Assembly (NCBI GenBank): GCA_016710135.1
Contig: JADJLM010000004.1
Span: 248,001 to 312,000 of the forward strand
Origin: Nitrosomonas sp.
GTDB taxonomy: Bacteria; Pseudomonadota; Gammaproteobacteria; Burkholderiales; Nitrosomonadaceae
Reading direction: 5' to 3'
Length of the DNA stretch: 64,000 nucleotides
A model generated the notes under the pieces. That model was not told the origin of the DNA and searched no databases. It worked only from the letters and a program-made list of their open reading frames with translations. Each line of letters opens with the position of its first letter. Position 1 is the first letter of the stretch. Shown piece by piece: positions 35,564-46,548 of the stretch. Both the position numbers and the translations under genes were made by a program.

Positions 35564-37293
35564 ATGGAAACGAAGAAGCTTGTATTGATTTTTATTTTTA
35601 TCACTTCATTGTTGTTTGTTTGGGAAGGTTGGATGAAGGAGCGTGAGCGATTAGATAAGCTTGCTACTAGCGGTCCTGTAACTGAAAATAATCCCGTTTC
35701 CCAGCAAGGCCCTGATTCACCTCCAATACCCGGTGATGCACTTGTCTCCTCTCAGTCGAGTCAGGATCGCTCATCAGGCATTGATACGGTTTCAACATCG
35801 ACTGGAACACCGCGTACCTTACCAACTAAGGAACAAATCAAAGTCATTACTGATATGGCAATCGCAGAGATTGATACAGCTGGTGGGGATTTACGTAAAT
35901 AGGAGTTACTTAAACATCCCTCGAGGGAAAACAAAGAAATACCTTATGCTCTTTTGCATAGCGATGCTTCACAGACTAGCGTAGCGCAATCAGGTTAATC
36001 GGTGAAGGGCTTCCTACTCACAAAACATTTTATACGTTAGACTCTAACGTACGCGAATATAGCCTCGAAGCTGATCAGGATAAAATTGAAATTCGACTTG
36101 TCGCTCCACGAGAAAATGAGGTACAAGTCACTAAAATTTATACATTCAATCGTGGTAGTTATGTCATCGATGTTCGATTTGAGATCGATAACCAAAGCGA
36201 GGAAATCGTTCGCCCATTTGCGTATTTTCAAATGTTGCGAGACAGTAATCCACCCGCTGGTGCAACAATGATGATCCCAACTTATCTTGGTGCCGCGATT
36301 TATACTGAAGATGAGAAATTTCAGAAGATCCAGTTTTCAGACCTGGATAAAAATAAAGCAGATTATCCCCGAAATGCGGATAATGGCTGGATCGCGATGT
36401 TAGAGCACTATTTTCTTTCAGCATGGCTTCCTCCGCCCAAAACACCTCGCGAATATTTTGCAAAGCGTCAGAATGATAATTTATATACTGCGGGAGTTAT
36501 TGCTCCAGTAGGTGCGATTGATCCAGGAAAAACAACAAGTATTTCGATGCCGCTTTATGCTGGCCCACAAGAGCAAGAAAAACTGGCAGAATTGGCGCCT
36601 GGGCTTGAGTTGACCGTTGACTATAGCTGGTTAACTGTAATTGCAGCACCATTGTTTTGGTTGCTATCGTTTTATCATGAATGGGTTGGTAATTGGGGTG
36701 TTGCGATTATCTTGCTGACTATGACAGTTAAACTTTTGTTTTTCCCATTATCAGCTGCTGGCTATCGTTCTATGGCTAAATTGCGCCTTGTAACACCTAA
36801 GCTGCAGCGGATACAGGAACAATACAAGAGTGACCGTCAACAGATGCATCAAGCGATGATGGAGCTATACAAAGAAGAAAAAATTAACCCGTTAGGCGGG
36901 TGTTTACCCATTTTGGTGCAAATACCCGTTTTCATAGCACTTTTCTGGGTAATTCTTGCGGCTGTCGAGCTGCGATATGCTCCGTTCACATTATGGATTA
37001 CTGATTTATCTTCACCGGATCCACTTTATGTTATGCCCTTATTAATGGGGATATCGATGTTTATCCAGTTTAAGCTAAATCCTAAACCCACGGATCCTAT
37101 CCAGGCCAAGGTTTTGCAAATCATGCCAATTGCTTTTAGTGTATTTTTCTTTTTCTTTCCCGCAGGGTTAGTATTGTATTCCTTAGTAAACAATATTTTA
37201 TCCATCCTGCAACAATGGCAAATAACTCGTTTGTATGGTCAACCGACAAATAGCGATTCCGCAACGAAAAAGAAATCAAAGGAAAAACAATAG
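35564..37293 (+). CDS. yidC: Membrane insertase YidC (stop codon plus frameshift)
   Basis: Inner-membrane insertase. N-terminal membrane helix (LVLIFIFITSLLFVWEGW), then a periplasmic beta domain. The C-terminal half has WFWLLSFYHEWVGNWGVAII-type sequence, LSAAGYRSMAKLRLVTPKLQ, and NPLGGCLPILVQIPVFIALF. The frame is interrupted by an in-frame TAG at ~35900 (DLRK-stop-ELLKHPSRE) and a one-base loss at ~35994 (after AQSG, continuing LIGEGLPTHKTFYTLDSN). Both breaks precede an intact conserved core. Since YidC is essential, error is likely. Restored length ~576 aa. Confidence 0.93.
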
Positions 37294-37300
37294 AGGGAGT

Positions 37301-37342
37301 ATCGATGAATGAGTATTGCTTACAAAATACTCATTCATCGAT
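37301..37342. terminator. Perfect 17-bp hairpin after yidC
   Basis: ATCGATGAATGAGTATT (37301-37317) and its exact complement (37326-37342) flank an 8-base loop. It starts 8 bp past the yidC stop. There is no T-run on either side, so intrinsic termination is doubtful; an RNA-processing or pausing hairpin is an alternative. Confidence 0.5.
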
Positions 37343-37417
37343 TGAAATTCAGGTAATAAACGTTTTTAACGTACACAATTTCTTAATTAGTCTATTAACG
37401 TTTAGAGTAAACGCTAC

Positions 37418-38772
37418 ATGCACAGCAGTGACATCATTGCTGCTATCGCAACACCACCAGGACGTGGCGGGATAGGAATTATCCGTATTTCTGGTAACAA
37501 TTTGGAAGAATTAGCCAAGCAGTTGCTGGGAAATTTTCCTAAGCCGCGTTACGCAAGTCTAAATTATTTCCTCGATCAAAATCATGAAATAATCGATCAA
37601 GGAATTGCCATCTATTATGCTGCTCCTCATTCTTACACAGGCGAAGATGTTTTAGAACTTCATGGTCATGGGGACCAGCAGTCATTGATTTATTATTAAA
37701 GCGATGTTTAATGCTTGGCGCTCGCTTAGCTGAGCCCGGTGAATTTACGCTGCGTGCCTATTTAAATAATAAAATTGATCTGGTACAGGCGGAGAGCATA
37801 GCCGATTTAATCGATGCCAGCACGGCAGGAGCAGCACGATGCGCGTTGCGTTCTTTGCAAGGGAAGTTTTCCGAAACGATTAATGAATTAGTTTGCTCAT
37901 TGACTGATTTGCGAATGCAAATTGAAGCCGCGCTGGATTTTCCTGAAGAAGAAATTGACTGGCTTGAAAAGTCTGACCTAATAACACAACTACATCAACT
38001 CGACGAAAAATTACAGAAAGTACTCATTTCATCTCAACGTGGCCATTTGTTGAGAGAAGGTGCAAACATTGTACTGATCGGGCAACCCAATGTAGGTAAA
38101 TCAAGTTTATTGAACCGATTAGCAGGCGATGAAGTGTCCATTGTTACCGAAATTCCAGGCACTACGCGAGATGCGATTCAACAGCTTATCCAGATTGAAG
38201 GCATTCCATTACACATCATCGATACCGCAGGGCTTAGAGAAACGGAAGACGTTGTGGAAAAAAAGGGAATCGAGCGCACTTACGCTGCAATGAGTAAAGC
38301 GGATTTAGTTTTGTTAATGATTGATAGTCAAAATGAGTTATCTGAAGCAGATCAAAATTTATTGGGCAAATTACCCACAAATATTCCTGTCCTTATCGTT
38401 ATTAATAAAATTGATTTATTAAATCAATCGGCGAAGATTGAAGATAAAAATGGATACACAATTATTTATCTTTCAGCTAAAACAGGTGCTGGTATTGAAA
38501 TATTATGTGAAAAAATTCTCGCATTAATAGGGTGGCACTCGCATGTCGCTGGGGAGGGGATATTTATGGCTCGTCAGCGACACTTACACGCGCTTGACCA
38601 AGCCCAAAACCATCTGAGTAAATCCATTACCTGGGCAACTAATGGAGAAGCGCTAGAAGTGCTCGCTGAAGAGTTACGACTTACGCAATATTCCTTATCT
38701 TCAATCGTTGGGGAATTTAGTGCAGATGATCTTTTGGGTGAGATTTTTTCTCATTTTTGTATTGGTAAATAG
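37418..38772 (+). CDS. mnmE: tRNA modification GTPase MnmE (one frameshift)
   Basis: GTPase partner of MnmG in cmnm5U34 synthesis. N-terminal domain: IIAAIATPPGRGGIGIIRIS and YTGEDVLELHGHG. The frame is lost at the G-run ~37670, where GGPAVIDLLLKRCL is expected, and resumes at ARLAEPGEFTLRAYLNNKID. The G domain has VLIGQPNVGKSSLLNRLAGD, VTEIPGTTRDAIQQLIQIEG, DTAGLRET and VINKID. The C-terminus ends IFSHFCIGK, with the redox-type CxGK motif. Restored ~452 aa. Last gene of the rpmH run. Confidence 0.95.
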
Positions 38773-39002
38773 TAAAAAGAGCTACAAAACACCGCAATTT
38801 GCTCTGTTTTACAACGTTAATATGATTTTTCTCACAGAAAATGATTATGCTTCTGCTATATTTATGCATTATTAATAAAATCGATCAAGATTACATTCAA
38901 TCTTCAAAGAAGTAATGCAATAATCAATGGCGCAAGCTAGAGATTTAGTTTGGTGGGTAACGATATTTTATGTAATGCAGCTGAAATATAGGAGAATTAA
39001 TT

Positions 39003-40734
39003 ATGAAAGGGCACATGAAACATGTTGTACTCGTATTATTCTCGGTATTCTTCGGACTTAACTTATATTACGCCAACGCTAAAGATAACTTTTCTGAAAT
39101 TGTTCCTGTGGATGGGAAAGTTCAGCCTCGCGTAGAGCTAGATCAAGGCTGGAGTCAAGAGATTCGCCAATTATTCTGGTTTACCAGCCAAGGTTCTCGC
39201 ATTATTCCTTACAATTGGTTTACCTGGTTAGAACAAGCTGATAACAATAGCTTGTTTCGCAACGTTGAGCATATGGAAATGTTACGCTATCTTCCGATGA
39301 GTTCCTCAAAGCTAAACCCTGCTGGATTACCCATCGGATTTGCCTTAGATACCGATCAAAGTACAAGAAAGGCGTGGGTAGGACTTACCTGCGCTGCTTG
39401 CCATACCAATCAAATTGATTATCAAGGTGCCAGAATATTAGTAGAAGGTGCCCCAACACTTGCCAATTTTGTTAAATTTTTTGATGAGTTGGTTAATGCG
39501 CTTAGTAAAACAAATGATAATGCGTTTAGATGCGTTTGGCAATATACAAAATGCTGCATCTGCTTTTGCTTTGCATGACCTAACGAATAGAAATGCGCCA
39601 ACCGCACCAGTTTCCTACCCTTTCTTATGGGGAACACATCAATCTGATGTTGTTCAATGGAATGGGTCTGCACCCAATACACCGATCATTGGGCCACTTA
39701 TTCGTAATATGGGTGAGGTAGTCGGTGTTTTTGGAGACTTAGACATTGACAATGCGCCGATTTGGAAAAAATTGCTTGGAATCAAAGTAGAGTACAACGC
39801 GCATGTCGATATCCATAATTTGGGTAAGTTAGAATTATGGGTTAAGCATTTACGTGCGCCAAGGTGGTCCGATGACAATATAAAATTACCCGCTATTGAT
39901 CAAGCTAAGGCCAGTGTTGGCGAGCGAATCTATATGAGACAGTGTTTAGATTGTCATAAGATCATTGCTAGTGATAAGCAAGCTGATTCTTATAAAGCAA
40001 AAATGATCCCTTTAAGTGAAGTGGGGACGGATTCCGCAATGGCCATCAATGCTGATTACCATATGGCTAAATCTTTATTGCTAGAGGGAGTTAAATCCAA
40101 TATTTTGATTGGAGATAAATTTACTGCGATCGAACCATCGATTGAATTGGCTGTTAATGGCGTGACTGGATTGGTACTAAAAGATTTAACCAAAGCAATT
40201 AAAGCTGGGATTGTTACCGATGGTGATCTTTTAGCAGAAACTGATGATGGATTATTGGAACCGAGGCTAAAAAAAATCTTGACTGATGTTAAGTCTAAAA
40301 ATGATATTTTGGAAAAATATTTAGAGGCTCGTAAAGATTTACGTAAGAAATTACACGCTAAACTGAGTGAGCTAACAAAAAGGTCGGGTTCGTCGATTTC
40401 GCCCGAGCCGAACCTTGATGAACTTAAATATAAGGCGCGCCCGCTTAATGGTATCTGGGCCACTGCGCCCTATCTTCATAATGGCTCTGTCCCAAATTTA
40501 TGGGAATTACTGAAAAAACCTGAAGAACGAGTAACTCAGTTTTGGGTCGGTAGTCGAGAGCTTGATCCTGTCCATGTTGGTTTTGAAATCAATCAAGGGC
40601 TTTCGCAATTCAATGTTCATAAAGTGGGAACAAAAACGATCATACCAGGCAACTCTAATTTGGGGCATGATTATGGAACGCACTTGTCTGATGATGAAAA
40701 ATGGTCTTTGATTGAACATCTGAAAACACTTTAA
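39003..40734 (+). pseudogene. Di-heme cytochrome c peroxidase-like protein, internally broken
   Basis: Exported c-type cytochrome. Signal peptide at the N-terminus (VVLVLFSVFFGLNLYYANA), first heme site CAACH (residue ~128, LTCAACHTNQIDYQGA), second site CLDCH (~39945) and the C-terminal block ATAPYLHNGSVPNLWELL as in di-heme peroxidase/RoxA-like proteins. At ~39500-39530 the frame changes: FFDELVNALSKTNDNA runs directly into RLDAFGNIQNAASAFALHDL. Relatives have, from memory, some 50 or more residues between these blocks. So an internal deletion plus a shift is likely. A 230-bp AT-rich gap precedes it, with GGAGAATTAATT as ribosome site. Confidence 0.75.
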
Positions 40735-40843
40735 CGAAGGAATTTCTAAAAGTTATTTGTCCAGACTGCTGTGAGGTGCTGTCAGAATTTGATCTTTGAA
40801 AACATCACAGAAGTTGTAGGATTTTGGAGGTACGCATAAAATG

Positions 40844-41500
40844 TTATTGCTCTTCCAAAACCCATCTTGTGGCATAGCGGATTAAATCTGCGCTGTCTTT
40901 TAGGTTTAATTTGGTACGAATATTAAATCGATGAGTCTCAATCGTCTTGATGCTACGATTGAGTAACTTGGCGATCTCTTGCGTGTTGTGTCCTTTTCCG
41001 ATTAAATGCAACACTTCAAACTCACTTGGTGTAAGGGTATTTATCGCTATTTCTGGTTTATTGCTTCCTGAAGCCACTCGGTTTAACAATTTTGTTTGCA
41101 TTGCTTTACTCAGAAACACATTTCCCTTTAAAACTTCTCGGATTGCAATAATTAGATTCTCGCCAGGCTCTTGCTTCATTACATAGCCTCGTGCGCCAGC
41201 ATGTAAGGCGCGTTCGGCGTAGACGGATTCATCATGCATTGAAACAACGAGTACAGGCAGCTCTGGCTTCTGCAAATGAATACTTTTAATGACTTCTAAA
41301 CCGGAAATGGTTTTAAGGGATATATCGACCAAAATAATATCAATATCCGGCTCTTTCTTAAGAAAAGCTAATGTTTCAGCATTATCGCTGGCTTCAGCAA
41401 TAACTTGCATATCAGGCTCTGCATCAATGAGCATGGCCATGCCATGGCGCAACATGGCATGATCATCGACGAGCATAACTTGTGCTTTTTGAGTTGACAT
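40844..41500 (-). CDS. NarL/FixJ-family response regulator
   Basis: 218 aa. Receiver domain: VMLVDDHAMLRHGMAML, phospho-acceptor Asp in IDIILVDISLKTISGLEVI, LVVSMHDESVYAERAL and conserved Lys in GYVMKQEPG. LuxR-type HTH: LTPSEFEVLHLIGKGHNTQE then SIKTIETHRFNIRTKLNL. It starts one base after the kinase gene stops, so the pair is co-translated. Related proteins (UvrY/NarL type) activate transcription. The target genes are unknown; the convergent cytochrome gene is a neighbour. Confidence 0.94.
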   Translation of the reverse strand: MSTQKAQVMLVDDHAMLRHGMAMLIDAEPDMQVIAEASDNAETLAFLKKEPDIDIILVDISLKTISGLEVIKSIHLQKPELPVLVVSMHDESVYAERALHAGARGYVMKQEPGENLIIAIREVLKGNVFLSKAMQTKLLNRVASGSNKPEIAINTLTPSEFEVLHLIGKGHNTQEIAKLLNRSIKTIETHRFNIRTKLNLKDSADLIRYATRWVLEEQ

Positions 41501-41501
41501 A

Positions 41502-43514
41502 TTAACTAAGTTTCCTCGATACGTTCACTTCTACTCCTCCTTCCGACCGTTCTAGAAATTCTAAAATCGCACCTATTTGTTTAGCGCGATAACGCATTAT
41601 TTTAATGCCAATACCTGGCGTTATAATGTTTTTTATATCATGACTGGCATGGTTATGGCTAAAACCACTACCATTGTCAGCGATGGATAACCATAGCTTT
41701 CCTTTTTCTATGAGGAACGAAATACTTATCTGTTGCGCTCTCCCATGCCGAATTGCATTGTTCACTGCTTCTTGAACGATTCGATAGAGATTGAGCGCAA
41801 CATCATCATTCATAATAACCGCACTATTAGTCGAGAAGTGGCAGTCAATTTTATAAGTAGTAGCTATTTTCGCAGTAAATGCGTGTAGTACAGCAATTAA
41901 CCCGTTTGTTTCTAACTCAAAAGGTAGTAAACCTTGCGCAAGCTGCCGACATTGGGTCACAGCCGATTGTGATTGCGTTGCGATACTAGTTGCAATTGCG
42001 GTAGAGGCTTTATCACCAGCAGTGATCATTCTTTTCTCGAGCGCTTTAGCTTGGTAGCTAATGGCTGCGATTTGCTGACCAAGATTATCATGTAATTCTT
42101 GTCCAATTTGCCGCTGATTTTCCTCAGCAACTGATACTAGAGCTTGCTCTAGGCGTTTACGTGCAAGCCAGCTTTCGATATCTCGCGCAACTGCATCAAG
42201 CAGCTTTTGTTCTTCAAATGCTAAAAATGACTTATCATAAGAGTAAAAAACATATAAGTGACCACAGATTTTTCCATCTAGCTCAATTTTCGATTGGAGA
42301 AAATGAATACCCTCACATTTGAAGCTATCTGACATATATTGAATACCATCTAACTCAATATATGCAGAGGCATCATCTGGGTATTGCATCGCAGCGATCA
42401 AATGTTTAAAAACAATCTGACAGATCTCTTGAATGGAAAACTCTGATTTCATATTACTGCCGATTTCATAAAGGCAAGTAATTTCTTTAAGCCGTTCACG
42501 TAATGCAAATTCCTTATAAGCAAGCTCAGTAGAAAACTGATCCGACCTTTCTTTGGCTTTTCGAGATCCGCGTATCGCTTTGATGAGCTTACGAACCAGC
42601 CAATAAAGCAATAAGATCTCAGCGATGATCAATCCAGAAATATACATGACAATGACTTTAAGCTGCTCATTCATTGGCCTAAGTAGTTCTTCTTCATCAA
42701 GCTTGAGCACCATTCCAAGTTCAATCGATTCTAAAGGCGCGTACGCCGCTATGACTGGAATATGGCGATAGTCTTTTGAAGCGATAACCCCTCTTTCGCC
42801 GCGTAGCGCATATTCCATAGGAAGAGCTTCATTACGGATGACACGGGACAAGAGTCTAAATTCCACTCCTGATATTTGACTGATGAGGCAATGCATTCGA
42901 TCTGGTGCTTCACCAGGGGGCACAGAGAATAAATTCTCCTGTTTTATCGATTTCCCATATTTTGCTAAAGCTTTCGGTTAATAGAGGTAGGTTTTTTCAA
43001 TTGTTAGACTGCCAATCTTTGCTTCAGCTCGGTTGAGAATATCTTTGGTTACTCTGAGCACAAATCCATCACTCCAGTATAACCATGCATTAGATCGAAT
43101 ACTAATAGGCAATTTAGGTGTGTGATCCGATGAGAGCTTACCAACACGCGCCAATTCTATGCCATCACTATTAGAAATCGATGCGGCTGTAAAATCGGCG
43201 AGTATCAATGAATCAACATTGCGCTGAAGATCTTGTAATGCCTTGATGTTATTGGAATGTTCTTTAATTTGCTCAAGCGAGCGAATCAGGAAGGGGCGAC
43301 TTACAGTGGCGCGAGTGGCTGCTAGACCTTCAGAAATTTGACTTTCAAATAAGCGAGCTTTACCTTGTAAAGCGACATCAAGTCCTCGACCTAAGGTAGA
43401 CTCGATCTGCTGACGCATCACATTATAGACAGCCATTCCAGAGGCCAATGTCAAGCCGAGTAGGAGTAAACCTCCTATAATGCTGATCTTGCGATCGTCC
43501 CGTATTAGCTGCAA
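41502..43514 (-). CDS. Membrane sensor histidine kinase (HisKA_3; two frameshifts)
   Basis: Sensor of the two-component pair. From 43514: membrane helix (IIGGLLLLGLTLASGMAVYN), a periplasmic sensing region, a second helix (VIVMYISGLIIAEILLLYWL), a GAF-like segment, HisKA_3 with the phospho-His in QIGQELHDNLGQQIAAISYQ, and HATPase with EAVNNAIRHG and SIADNGSGFS. The frame is lost around 42900-42985: the first part ends TIEKTYLY and the second resumes at PPGEAPDRMHCLI, with TESFSKIWEIDKTGEFILC readable in the third frame between. AGGAGGAT precedes ATG 43514. The signal sensed is unknown. Confidence 0.88.
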
Positions 43515-43667
43515 ATCATCCTCCTAACAATTAGTTTAATCCTAAAGTTATCGCTGATCGCCTGTTGCGTATGAGATTATAGGAGCAAATGATTGAGGGT
43601 TGTTACAATCTATTTTAAGGAATTGGGTAAAAACCTAGAATTCAATTCGAATTTTTAATGTTCCACA

Positions 43668-44279
43668 TTACAGCACTGTCGTGATGCGCGTTTGCAATTC
43701 ACGGAGATCACAGTAGCCACGCATAAGAAAATTAGGGATGTTATTTTTCAAATATACTAAAGAAGGAAATCCGCTTATACCCCATTGCATGGCTTGCTGG
43801 AACTGCTGCAGCGTCTTGAGCTTGAGCGTATCTGAACTGTAAATAGCAATAAATTGCTCGGGTTGAATGCCTATATTAGTAGCGAGCTGACTAAGTGTTT
43901 TTGCACGGGTAACATCAAGCTGATTCACGTAGAAGGCTTTCTGAATTGCATGTAGTAAAGGAAAAACGTATTCTGAATCAATGGTTGCTACACTGACTAA
44001 CGCTCGGCAAGCGGGCTCTGTGTCGTAAATAAAGTCTTCAGGTAGCGCATTCTCAAATTTAAAGGACTGACCAGTCCTACATTGAACATTTTGCCAGTGC
44101 TGGAGTATTTCGGAACGTTTGCTGGAATGCAGCGGTTCTGTGGCGCCAGCGCGTAATCCACCGACGATTAGTTCTATTTGAAGCTGATTTTTATACATCT
44201 CCCTGATAGTTTCAATAACAGGTGAAAACCCCCAGCACCAGGAACACATAGGGTCAGCAATGTACCACAGCGTTTGCAT
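43668..44279 (-). CDS. DsbA-family thioredoxin-fold protein (FrnE-like)
   Basis: 203 aa, no signal peptide, so cytosolic. Active site in YIADPMCSWCWGFSPVI (CSWC), cis-proline loop GISGFPSLVYLK. Inserted helical domain between. This branch (often annotated DsbA family protein) is involved in oxidoreductase or isomerase reactions; substrate unknown. It is 49 bp downstream of typA on the same strand. Confidence 0.88.
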   Translation of the reverse strand: MQTLWYIADPMCSWCWGFSPVIETIREMYKNQLQIELIVGGLRAGATEPLHSSKRSEILQHWQNVQCRTGQSFKFENALPEDFIYDTEPACRALVSVATIDSEYVFPLLHAIQKAFYVNQLDVTRAKTLSQLATNIGIQPEQFIAIYSSDTLKLKTLQQFQQAMQWGISGFPSLVYLKNNIPNFLMRGYCDLRELQTRITTVL

Positions 44280-44328
44280 CGAGAAGTACTTAGGAAGTAA
44301 ATCCGCTGTGGCTTATATCTGCTAACAA

Positions 44329-46143
44329 TTAGGCCGCTGAGCGCGCAGCACGTTTACGCTCATGTTCCTGCAAGTGGCGTTTACGAATTCGAATACTCTT
44401 GGGTGTAATTTCTGCTAACTCATCATCAGCGATGAATTCAACAGCCGATTCAAGCGTGAGTTGAATGGAAGGTATTAAAGCCACGGCTTCATCATGCCCA
44501 GAAGCACGGATATTGGTTAATTGCTTTCCTTTGATTGGGTTTACCACGAGGTCATTTTCACGACTATGAATCCCGATAACCATGCCTTCATAAACGGGAT
44601 CACCAGGAGTAACGAACATACGTCCTCGATCCTGTAATTTCCATAAAGCATAAGCTACAGCTTCGCCATGCTCAGCAGAGATCAAAACCCCATTTCTTCG
44701 GGCTGCAATTTCTGGGCGCATTGGACCATAATCATCAAACACATGGCTCATCATACCAGTGCCTCGCGTCATGGTCATGAACTCCGATTGAAAACCAATC
44801 AATCCACGAGCGGGAATCCGATAATCGAGTCTAACGCGACCGCGGCTATCAGATGCCATATCGAGAAGGTCGCCGCGACGTGCGCCTAGCGCTTCCATGA
44901 CAGCACCCTGATTTTCTTCATCGACATCAACGGTGAGCACTTCAAATGGTTCACATTTAACCCCATCGATTTCACGAATCACGACGCGAGGACGCGATAC
45001 CGCGAGTTCATAGCCCTCACGGCGCATATTTTCGATAAGAATGGTTAAGTGTAGTTCGCCGCGTCCTGAAACCAAGAATGAATCGGTATCTGTTGTTTCT
45101 TCTAATTTTAGCGCTACATTAGTCAGCAATTCTTTTTCAAGCCGTTCACGAATTTGTCGGCTCGTGACAAATTTCCCTTCTTTTCCCGCAAACGGTGAAG
45201 TATTGACCTGAAATGTCATCGATAGCGTTGGCTCATCAACTTTAGGCATGGGTAAAGCTTCAGGGTGATCGATATCCGCAAGCGTAGTGCCGATGCTAAG
45301 TTCTTCGATACCATTGATTTGAACAATGTCACCTGCTAATGCTTCACTGAGTGGCACACGCTCCAAACCTCTGAATCCAAAGACTTGATTCACTTTTGCT
45401 CTTTTCGGTGTTTGGCTGCCAGTCATGATCATTACTTCTTGTGCAGGCTTAAGGCAACCACGGGTAATCCGACCGACACCAATCCGGCCGACGAAGCTCG
45501 AGTAATCCAGCGCACTAATTTGCAGTTGCAAAGGCTCATCAGGGTTGCCGCCTGGACTTGGAACATGCTTGAGGATGGTATCAAATAAAGGCCGCATATC
45601 GGTACTCGGTTGTTTGAGGTCTGTTGTGGCATAGCCATTCAAAGCTGAAGCATAAACCACGGGAAAATCGAGTTGAGCCTCGGTTGCATTAAGTTTGTCA
45701 AACAAATCAAAAGTGTGATTGATAACCCAATCTGGACGCGCGCCAGGTCGGTCAATTTTATTAATCACCACAATGGGTCGCAATCCTAGTGCAAGCGCTT
45801 TTTTCGTTACAAAACGCGTTTGCGGCATGGGACCTTCTACTGCATCAACAAGTAGCAAAACGCCATCGACCATGGAAAGAACTCGCTCTACTTCACCACC
45901 AAAATCCGCATGGCCCGGTGTATCAACTATATTGATATGCACGCCTTCGTAATCAACAGCACAGTTTTTGGAAAAAATGGTAATGCCGCGCTCTCGCTCA
46001 ATATCATTGGAATCCATGACGCGCTCAGCAATGGTTTGGTGAGCAGCAAAAGTTCCTGCCTGATGGAGCAGTTTATCGACCATGGTAGTTTTGCCATGGT
46101 CGACATGGGCAATAATCGCAATATTCCGAAGTGGATGTGACAT
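44329..46143 (-). CDS. typA: Ribosome-associated GTPase TypA/BipA
   Basis: 604 aa translational GTPase involved in ribosome assembly and stress adaptation. G1 AIIAHVDHGKTTMVDKLLHQ, switch RERGITIFSKNCAVDY, G3 VDTPGHADFGGEVERVL, G4 VVINKIDRPGARPDW. The EF-G-like domain and the specific C-terminal domain (LDYRIPARGLIGFQSEFMTM; GMVIGIHSRENDLVVNPIKG) follow. Frame intact and length normal. A basic tail (KRHLQEHERKRAARSAA) ends the protein. Confidence 0.97.
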   Translation of the reverse strand: MSHPLRNIAIIAHVDHGKTTMVDKLLHQAGTFAAHQTIAERVMDSNDIERERGITIFSKNCAVDYEGVHINIVDTPGHADFGGEVERVLSMVDGVLLLVDAVEGPMPQTRFVTKKALALGLRPIVVINKIDRPGARPDWVINHTFDLFDKLNATEAQLDFPVVYASALNGYATTDLKQPSTDMRPLFDTILKHVPSPGGNPDEPLQLQISALDYSSFVGRIGVGRITRGCLKPAQEVMIMTGSQTPKRAKVNQVFGFRGLERVPLSEALAGDIVQINGIEELSIGTTLADIDHPEALPMPKVDEPTLSMTFQVNTSPFAGKEGKFVTSRQIRERLEKELLTNVALKLEETTDTDSFLVSGRGELHLTILIENMRREGYELAVSRPRVVIREIDGVKCEPFEVLTVDVDEENQGAVMEALGARRGDLLDMASDSRGRVRLDYRIPARGLIGFQSEFMTMTRGTGMMSHVFDDYGPMRPEIAARRNGVLISAEHGEAVAYALWKLQDRGRMFVTPGDPVYEGMVIGIHSRENDLVVNPIKGKQLTNIRASGHDEAVALIPSIQLTLESAVEFIADDELAEITPKSIRIRKRHLQEHERKRAARSAA

Positions 46144-46548
46144 GTCAAAAATCTCTGAATGTTAAGTAGAATGATTTGTACGTGAAGGGGGCGAATTATA
46201 ACAGTAGATCAATTACATAGCTAGCTTGGTTATTTTACAACATGACACTAGGTGTTAAATTTTATCCTTTGATCTTTTTAAATCATACTGAAGTGATGGA
46301 CGCGCGTTCTAGATAGGAAGCAATTCGCCATGTCTGAAAAGGGGATTTCTGGGAGTAAATAAATCAGTAAATAAGAAACGTATAGATTAATTAGGTGACC
46401 GAATGCTGTGTTGTAGCTCCGCAGTTTCTCTGCAAGCATTTCACCAATCTTGAACGATTACGGAAACCTAGGAAATTACTTCTTTTAACCAGAAATAATC
46501 GAACTCGAGGATTATTCCTGGTTGTATATTTAGAGGTTAATACTTTGC
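46144..46548. other. Intergenic region with hairpin downstream of dsbC
   Basis: 405 bp between typA and dsbC, both minus strand. No coding region is visible. A long imperfect hairpin at 46487-46523 (AACCAGAAATAATC with GATTATTCCTGGTT, loop GAACTCGAG) lies just past the dsbC stop and may stop or pause dsbC transcription, though it has no following T-run. The remainder presumably carries the typA promoter. Confidence 0.5.

Noticed and set aside
37301..37342. Intrinsic terminator with certainty
   Set aside because: The stem is perfect but there is no T-run on either side, so I list it only as a probable structural element.
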